A stretch of DNA of 64,000 nt. It comes from Zizania palustris (taxonomy: Eukaryota > Streptophyta > Magnoliopsida > Poales > Poaceae). Shown one piece after another: positions 58,882-64,000 of this stretch. Position 1 is the first letter of the stretch. Every line of letters starts with the position of its first letter. The stretch lies in the NCBI GenBank assembly GCA_019279435.1, contig JAAALK010000287.1, forward strand, positions 13,454,162-13,518,161. Reading direction: 5' to 3'. Below the pieces are notes generated by a model. It did not search any database. It saw only the letters and a list, made by a program, of their open reading frames with translations, and was not told where the DNA came from. A program made the position numbers and the translations under genes.

Positions 58882-59378
58882 TGTTGGCGTAAAAGATTAT
58901 GCTAACAGGTTTCTAGAGATTAGAAACTAACAAACGAAGTGTTTGTGAAGTAAACTATTTCAAGCCTCCAAAGTGGATAATAGCTCAAAAGAGTTCGAAG
59001 ATGTGTATTGAATAACTCAGTATTCGATCCTCATTACAGGGTAAAACAGGGGGTATTTATAGGCCAAAACCTTAAGGAAAGGACCTTTTTACCCCTCTAT
59101 TACAACCGACATAGTGGAAACTATTCCGTACCCTTAGTAGGGCTAAAACGGTAAAAGAATAATATAATGAGAAAGAAGATAAGTCTTCCATCTTAGCTGA
59201 CAAGGAGGTTCTCTGAAGAATATACATTCGAAGATATACTCCAAACTAGAGTTCGCCTCTACTCTTCGAACTTGTCCCAGTACTAAGTCAGAGTTAGATG
59301 CTGGAAACCTTCGGCTAAATAGCCTACCTTTGTCTTGTTACAGCGGTGACCCTGAGGATGAAGTATTTTCCCCCAACA
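58882..59378 (-). repeat. 5' LTR of Tat-B
   Basis: tgttggcgta ... cccccaaca, then TSD gatgc. The minus-strand TATA box (complement of ggtatttatagg) is at 59052-59063. Confidence 0.88.
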
Positions 59379-59700
59379 GATGCTCAAAAGAGCAGGTTTC
59401 TACTGGCTGACTATGACTGAGGATTGTTTTAAGTATTATAGAGGCTGTGAAGCATGTCAGAAGTTTGGCAATATTTAGTTAGCTCCTGCTTCATTACTCA
59501 ACCCTATTGTCAAGCCATGGTCGTTCCGAGGTTGGGGTTTAGACTTCATCGGCCAAATTCACCCTCCTTCATCAAAAGGGCATTGGTTTGTGTTGATGGT
59601 GATGGATTACTTCACCAAGTGGACCGAGGTTGTACCTCTCAAGAACATGACTCACAATGAGATACTTGACTTTATCTTGAAGCACATCATACATAGATTA
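59379..59700 (+). pseudogene. Tat-A integrase fragment, duplicated copy
   Basis: About 322 bp encoding the end of the zinc-binding domain ('ACQKFGNI') and the beginning of the catalytic core ('WSFRGWGLDFIGQIHPPSS' with its first Asp). It ends abruptly at 59700 where unit B starts. It is the same segment as 60535-60855. Confidence 0.85.
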
Positions 59701-60037
59701 TCTTAATCTTCTCCGGAAGGACCTTCCGGGTCTTGAGAACTGTATGTGTCAGTTCGAAGCGGAATCTGGGCTAGAAGGGGGACTCCGGTTAGCCGACGTA
59801 TGGATGGAGTTGGGGAATGAACTCCGTATACTCGAGGAAGGGGGATCCCTTCAGGAGTCTGGGGTGGAGGAATCGCCAAAGATCCTCCGACCTTGATTGT
59901 GTTCGAAGATCTTACTCCGGAGGTCCGAGAGGACCTCCGAGTAGGACTACCACTTGAACTCCACTTGGGAGGCATGGCTTGAGAACTTGGTAGAGAACGA
60001 AGTTTTTTGGACTAGGTTCCCAACGGACGGTGCCAAC

Positions 60038-60534
60038 TGTTGGCGTAAAAGATTACGCTAACAGGTTTCTAGAGATTAGAAACTAACAAACGAAGTGTTT
60101 ATGAAGTAAACTATTTCAAGCCTCCAAAGTGGATAATAGCTCAAAAGAGTTTGAAGATGTGTATTGAATAACTCAGTATTAGATCCTCATTACAGGGTAA
60201 AATGAGGGGTATTTATAGGCAAAAACCTTGAGGAAAATACCTTTTTACCCCTCTATTACAACCGACATAGTGGAAACTATTTGGTACCCTTAGTAGGGCT
60301 AAAACGGTAAAAGACTAATCTAATTAGAAAGAAGATAAGCCTTCCATCTTAGCTGGCAAGGAGGTTCTCTGAAGAATATACATTCGAAGATATACTCCGA
60401 ACTAGAGTTCGCCTCTACTCTTCGAACTTGTCCCAGTACTAAGTCAGAGTTAGATGCTGGAAACCTTCGGCTAAATAGCCTTCCTTTGTCTTGTTACAGC
60501 GGTGACCCTGAGGATGAAGTATTTTCCCCCAACA
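60038..60534 (-). repeat. Third LTR copy of Tat-B (duplicated 5' LTR)
   Basis: 497 bp, tgttggcgta ... cccccaaca, followed by aatgc. It arose with the tandem duplication and not by transposition, since both flanks duplicate the flanks of 58882-59378. Confidence 0.88.
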
Positions 60535-61480
60535 AATGCTCAAAAGAGCAGGTTTCTAGTGGCCGACTATGACTGAGGATTGTTTTAAGTATTATAGAGC
60601 GTGTGAAGCATGTCAGAAGTTTGGCAATATTTAATTAGCTACTGCTTCATTACTCAACCCTATTATCAAGCCATGGCCATTCCGAGGTTGGGGTTTAGAC
60701 TTCATCGACCAAATTCACCCTCCTTCATCAAAAGGGCATCGGTTCGTGTTGATGGTGATGTATTACTTCACCAAGTGGACCGAGGCCGTGCCTCTCAAGA
60801 ACATGACTCACAACGAGGTACTTGACTTTATCTTGAAGCACATCATGCATAGATTCGGCATTCCTCAAACTCTCACTATAGATCAAGGTAGCTCATTTGT
60901 TTCTAAGGAACAGAGAGACTTCTCTGAATATTGTGGTATTAAGTTGATAAGCTCTTTGCCCTACTATGCTCAGGCCAATGGTCAGGCCGAGTCTAGTAAT
61001 AAAACCGTGATTAAGCTCATTAGGAAGAAAATTGAAGAGTTCCCTAAAAGGTGGCATGAGGTGCTTTCTGAGGCATTATGGGTTTGTAGGATTGCAAAGC
61101 ACGGTGCTACCAAAGTTAGTCCATACGAGTTAGTATATGGACAAGAAGTCGTTCTACCTGTAGAAGTAGATCTTGGTTCTCTAAGGGTGTTAAAGCAAGA
61201 AGGCTTATCGGTCGACGAGTATGAAACTCTTTTGAAGGACAACCTAGAAGAAGTGACCGATAATATATTGAAGGCCTTAGAAGCCATAGAAGTAGACAAG
61301 AGGAGAGTAGCTAAAGCCTACAATAAGAAGGTCAAACCAAGATCATTTCAAGTGGGTGACTTGGTTTGGAAGACGATTTTACCTTTAGGCACTAAGAGTC
61401 CCAAGTTTGGTAAATGGTCACCTAGTTGGGAAGGTCCTTTCAAAATAGCCGAAATTGCTCATGTAATGCATATGTGTTAA
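60535..61480 (+). pseudogene. Tat-A integrase, catalytic core and C-terminus
   Basis: Resumes after the Tat-B/duplication block with 'CFKYYRACEACQKFGNI', the cysteine half of the zinc finger. The core has 'GLDFIDQIHPP' (first Asp), 'LTIDQGSSFVS' (second Asp) and 'ANGQAESSNKTV' (Glu), then 'GATKVSPYELVYGQEVVLP' and the C-terminal 'FQVGDLVWK'. It is open from 60746 to 61480 without internal stop (244 codons). Before that, stops are at about 60557 and 60631. The catalytic triad is intact in this part. The end 'EGPFKIAEIAHVMHMC' loses the expected frame at about 61465. Confidence 0.85.
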
Positions 61481-61653
61481 AATCTCTGCAAGGAGGGCGG
61501 TTTCGAAGGGCTTTGAATGGTATATACTTGAAAAGGTATTTCCCAAGTGTGTGGCAAACAACATAAAAGGTGTTGAAAGGCTGATATGGAAGGTATCGTC
61601 TTTAGATCGTTTTGCTTTTAGTTCACTTAGTTCACTAAAAGGCAGGGGGCATG
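61481..61653 (+). other. 3' untranslated tract of Tat-A with polypurine tract
   Basis: A short stretch after integrase, partly decayed integrase C-terminus in another frame, ending in 'aaaaggcagggggcatg' at 61637-61653, the likely polypurine tract before the 3' LTR. No antisense accessory ORF exists here, unlike Tat-B. Confidence 0.65.
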
Positions 61654-62889
61654 TGTTGATAGCAAAAAATGGCATCAATGGTTAAGATTGTCAAAATATC
61701 AATTTTGGTAATTTGGGCCAAAAATACACATGTCCCGGGTCAGGCTGAAGCCCTACAAGGCCGAAGGACCATTGGGCTATGGGCTCCGGAAGCTTACAGC
61801 CAGCCCACGGCCTTCGGCTAGGAAGCCTTCGGAGGCCCATGCCATCAAAGCTTCGGGTCGAGGAGCAGGCTTCGACGGGCCTGGCCGAAGGCCCACTTTG
61901 GGCAGAGATAGAGTTGGACCCGATTCCGGCTAAGTGTTTATCTCTATTTAGCCTAATTATAGAAGATTAGATTAGAGATCTAGCCCCTATAAATATAGAG
62001 GTGAAGCTAGTTTCGAGGCCCCCCAACACAAATCAACCACAAAGCCCTAGCTTTGAATCACATTTACTTTATCTTTACTTTTCTGTACTCTTCGTGGGTT
62101 TGCTTGGAAGCCCTCCGACGGCCACTTTGGAACAGTGGTAATCCTTGTTACTTTGCTTGTGAAGTATACGTTAATCTACATAATAGATTGCTATCACCCC
62201 TTACTTCGCCTGTGAAGTATCCGCTAATCTACGTAACAGATTGCTACCTTCATCACTAGCGCAACACTTAGCAGGTTTTTACGTTCGGAGGTACTTCATC
62301 GGAGGTGTCCGGAGCTGAGAGATTGGTTTCGGAGGTTGCCAGAACACTCTTCGGCGAGATTGTTGCTTCGACCGCACGCTTTGCCAACATACTTCATCAT
62401 GGTAGGCTTCGCCACGCTCGTACTCCGCTCCGGACGAAGTCACGCTCACGTGTTGCGTTTGAGTCATTATTATGTATCTTACTGCGTCGGAGACTTCACG
62501 TCGAACCCTGCTATTCAGAGGTGATTGTTGCATCTAGATCCGTTCGGAGTTCATCTTCGGCCAGATCAGTCCGAACGCCAAAGGTACCCTTCAGTGGGAC
62601 ACTCCACAACAGACGCTGAAGGTACACTTCGGCGACCCCTTCGCACCATACTTTGAAGCAGATAGGCTCCGACCGGTTTGCTGATTTATTTTGTTTAATA
62701 TATTTCTTTCGGCTAATTGGATTATTTTGTGTGATCTGATTGCCTGGCGACTCCACCCCCCTTACCACGACTAAGGTTAGTTGGAACGCCACGTCGGTGC
62801 TGTGTTACTCTTAGGCTTGTCCCTAAGTATCCGCACACTTTTGGATCATCGAACTGACTCAAGTGCGGGGGCACGTTTTCGTGTCAACA
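61654..62889 (+). repeat. 3' LTR of Tat-A
   Basis: tgttgatagc ... cgtgtcaaca followed by the TSD acttc. TATA box ctataaatatag at 61987-61998. It gives the uninterrupted version of the site into which G1 inserted in the left LTR (about 62597-62607). Confidence 0.9.
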
Positions 62890-62894
62890 ACTTC

Positions 62895-63157
62895 TATGGT
62901 GATTTGCAATTTCACATCTTAGCAACATACACTTGTACCTTGAGAGACGTTTAGGCCATATAGTACTCGGTGTGTAGCCCTTGGGTACACACATGCTTAT
63001 TGACATCAGGTCGAACAAGACCATGAGGGATTTATTGTTTTTACTAATACTTCAAGTGCCTGAAGTGATATTCCAAGCCCTCGGTATAGCCATATAGTCT
63101 CGGTTATGGGGAATTGATGTTGTTTATGGAGCAATCCTAACATCAGACCTAATAATT
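62895..63157. other. Unassigned sequence between Tat-A and the next CACTA element
   Basis: About 260 bases without recognisable features. It is the continuation of the host sequence that was at 25023-25078 before Tat-A inserted. Bases 63155-63157 (att) are the candidate TSD of the next CACTA element. Confidence 0.5.
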
Positions 63158-63175
63158 CACTACAACAATCCAGGC

Positions 63176-63475
63176 AACTTCCGTCGGCCAAAGCCGATGG
63201 AAGTTAGCCCTTTCCCGATGGAAGAAGCTAACTTCCGTCGGCAAAAGGCTAACTTCCGTCGGCTTTGGCCGACGGAAGCGACGAGACAAAAGTTAGCTAA
63301 CTTCCGTCAGCTTCACGTGGCCAATGGAAGTTAGCACCGAACTCTGCCACATCAGCAGAGGGGCACTAACTTCCGTCGGCCAGGCTGGCCGACGGAAGTT
63401 AGGGGCAGCTAACTTCCGTCGGCTTTGGCCCTATCCGATGGAAGTTAGGGGCAGCTCACTTCCGTCGGCTTTGGC
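63176..63475. repeat. Dense subterminal repeat array of the second CACTA family
   Basis: At least ten copies of aacttccgtcggc or its complement (with gatgg/gacgg variants), arranged singly and as back-to-back inverted pairs such as ccgtcggctttggccgacgg at about 63257-63276. Inverted pairs could form hairpins. Probable transposase-binding sites by family. Confidence 0.85.
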
Positions 63476-64000
63476 CCTCCTTTTCGAAGCCGGACCCAGG
63501 GTGTTCGCTTCCAGGAGGCGCGGGGAGGCATCTTGAGTGCGCCCCACATGCGGTTGAACCACTCCCAAGATCCCACGAGCTCCATCCTCCGCTTGCGCTC
63601 GGCCAAGATGGGAGCTCCAAGAATCTTCTCGGCAATCCGAACCACCTATTCGGGGGTCTTGACCACGCGTGACCCTACAAGTGAGATAAATATTTAATAC
63701 CTCCACTGACCCCTGGAATTGTAAGCTACTTGTTGCAGGAAGGGAAAAGCGACCGAACCTAGTGAATCGGAGAGTTCCTTCGAAGTGGGCTTATCCTGGG
63801 CACTCCGATGCGAGATCGGTCATGCCTCTTTCAAGGGAGGGATCTCGAGAGCGACAAACTCCTCCGTCAAATCCTGCATGCTCATCCGACGGGCGACGAT
63901 CTGGAGGAGCCGAATGCGGGCAGAGACCGAGCCGGCGTTGGTTTTGATGGTCGCCTCCCTCTGGAACTAGATGTGGCGTGGAGGCCCGGCTAGTCCAGAG
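63445..64000 (-). pseudogene. Two-exon gene remnant within the second CACTA element
   Basis: On the minus strand an upstream exon (64000 down to about 63759) reads 'ATIKTNAGSVSARIRLLQIV' and 'MSMQDLTEEFVALEIPPLKEA', with stops near 63968 and 63809. A candidate intron of 84 bp (63758 down to 63675, gttcgg...ttgtag) has matching phase on both sides. The downstream exon continues with 'GSRVVKTPE', a stop, then 'VVRIAEKILGAPILAERKR' and 'WEWFNRMWGALKMPPRASW', running into the subterminal repeats at about 63475-63445. Its layout (WPL-like block, then an ILG block) recalls proteins common beside plant transposons, but I do not recognise a named family. Three stops show it is decayed. It may be an element-encoded accessory protein or a captured host gene. 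Confidence 0.4.

Larger units (their letters stand above)
52033..59378 (-). mobile_element. Tat-type Ty3/gypsy retrotransposon Tat-B
   Basis: A minus-strand element inside the Tat-A integrase. LTRs are 496 bp (52033-52528) and 497 bp (58882-59378), about 4 percent different over the first 210 bases by eye. In element order: primer site (58880-58861), gag (58819-57540), protease, RT, RNase H, additional RNase H, integrase start (57300-54388), a 1000-N gap, an opposite-strand ORF (52957 onward) and the 3' LTR. Its apparent length of 7.35 kb includes the artificial gap size, so the real length is unknown. An accessory antisense ORF between pol and 3' LTR is a known feature of some Tat elements such as Grande. 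Confidence 0.88.
58544..60855. repeat. Tandem duplication of the Tat-B 5' LTR junction
   Basis: Unit A is 58544-59700 (1157 bp) and unit B 59701-60855 (1155 bp). Each has the start of Tat-B gag and leader, primer site, a whole LTR, and about 322 bp of flanking Tat-A integrase. The joint lies at 59699-59701, where integrase sequence '...catagatt' runs into gag-leader sequence 'atctt...' with at most one or two bases of shared sequence. The two units differ by roughly 3 percent plus small indels by eye, so the duplication is not recent and is unlikely to be an assembly artefact. Confidence 0.88.
25079..62889 (+). mobile_element. Tat-type Ty3/gypsy retrotransposon Tat-A, expanded by nested insertions
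   Basis: Outer element with perfect TSD acttc. The LTRs are 25079-45496 (about 1257 bp after removing G1) and 61654-62889 (1236 bp). The internal order is gag, a proline/tryptophan-rich linker, protease, RT, RNase H, an additional RNase H, integrase. The additional RNase H domain between RT-RNase H and integrase is the mark of the Tat clade. G1 (with S2 inside it) sits in the left LTR and Tat-B in the integrase; the Tat-B junction was then duplicated. Removing these gives about 10.1 kb, a normal Tat length. Coding frames have many stops and frame breaks. Confidence 0.9.
63158..64000. mobile_element. CACTA (En/Spm-type) transposon, second family, left end
   Basis: The terminus is cactacaacaatcc, of the CACTACAAnAA type. 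It is followed up to about 63475 by many copies of the subterminal word aacttccgtcggc and its complement gccgacggaagtt. The other end is outside the window. The sequence differs from the CACTA family at 936 and 8611, whose subterminal words are of the ttagtgatggg type. A minus-strand coding region begins immediately inside the subterminal array. Confidence 0.8.

Noticed and set aside
60038..60534. Independent solo LTR insertion
   Set aside because: Its left flank is gag leader and primer site and its right flank is the Tat-A integrase, exactly as for 58882-59378; it is part of a tandem duplication.
63176..63475. CRISPR-like or satellite array
   Set aside because: Units are in both orientations, unevenly spaced and next to a CACTA terminus; these are subterminal transposon repeats.

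Overview
The window is a plant nuclear intergenic region, most likely from a large-genome grass. It is almost wholly transposable elements: Sirevirus-type Ty1/copia, Tat-type and chromovirus-type Ty3/gypsy, and CACTA (En/Spm-like) DNA transposons with subterminal repeats. The elements were delimited by hand from terminal TG...CA or CACTA...TAGTG ends plus target-site duplications (TSDs), and together cover roughly nine tenths of the window. I see no intact single-copy host gene, rRNA, tRNA or CRISPR array. Nearly all coding sequence is broken by stops and frameshifts.

Layout. Bases 1-522 are the end of a CACTA element. 936-3391 is a short CACTA element with TSD AAT. 3395-8607 holds a decayed, intron-bearing gene of transposon-associated type (about 4740-8430), split by a Sirevirus-like solo LTR (6297-7740, TSD acctc). 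8611-25019 is a second, inverted copy of the same CACTA family, opened by a minus-strand Sirevirus (S1, 9305-23573, TSD gagtt). The 3' LTR of S1 is itself opened by a 4.05 kb non-autonomous element (10027-14079, TSD ctagc/atagc).

25079-62889 is one Tat-type gypsy element (Tat-A, TSD acttc) expanded from about 10 kb to 37.8 kb. Its left LTR received a chromovirus-like gypsy element (G1, 26052-45207, TSD cactc), and the reverse transcriptase of G1 received a plus-strand Sirevirus (S2, 30334-42078, TSD tatgt/taagt). The Tat-A integrase was split by a second, minus-strand Tat element (Tat-B, 52033-59378, TSD gatga/gatgc). The right junction of Tat-B was then tandemly duplicated (1157-bp offset, 58544-60855), leaving three LTR copies. 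Tat-B contains a 1000-base run of N and, beyond it, an opposite-strand open reading frame with its own TATA box. From 63158 to the window end is another CACTA family with dense subterminal repeats and a two-exon minus-strand gene remnant.

Functionally, each autonomous element carries or carried gag (capsid), protease, reverse transcriptase, RNase H and integrase, in copia order (integrase before RT) or gypsy order (integrase last). The Tat elements have an extra RNase H domain. None looks competent as read here. The points most worth following up are the tandem LTR-junction duplication, the antisense ORF of Tat-B, the mosaic non-autonomous Sirevirus derivative, pol read-through into the G1 LTR, and the passenger genes inside both CACTA families.
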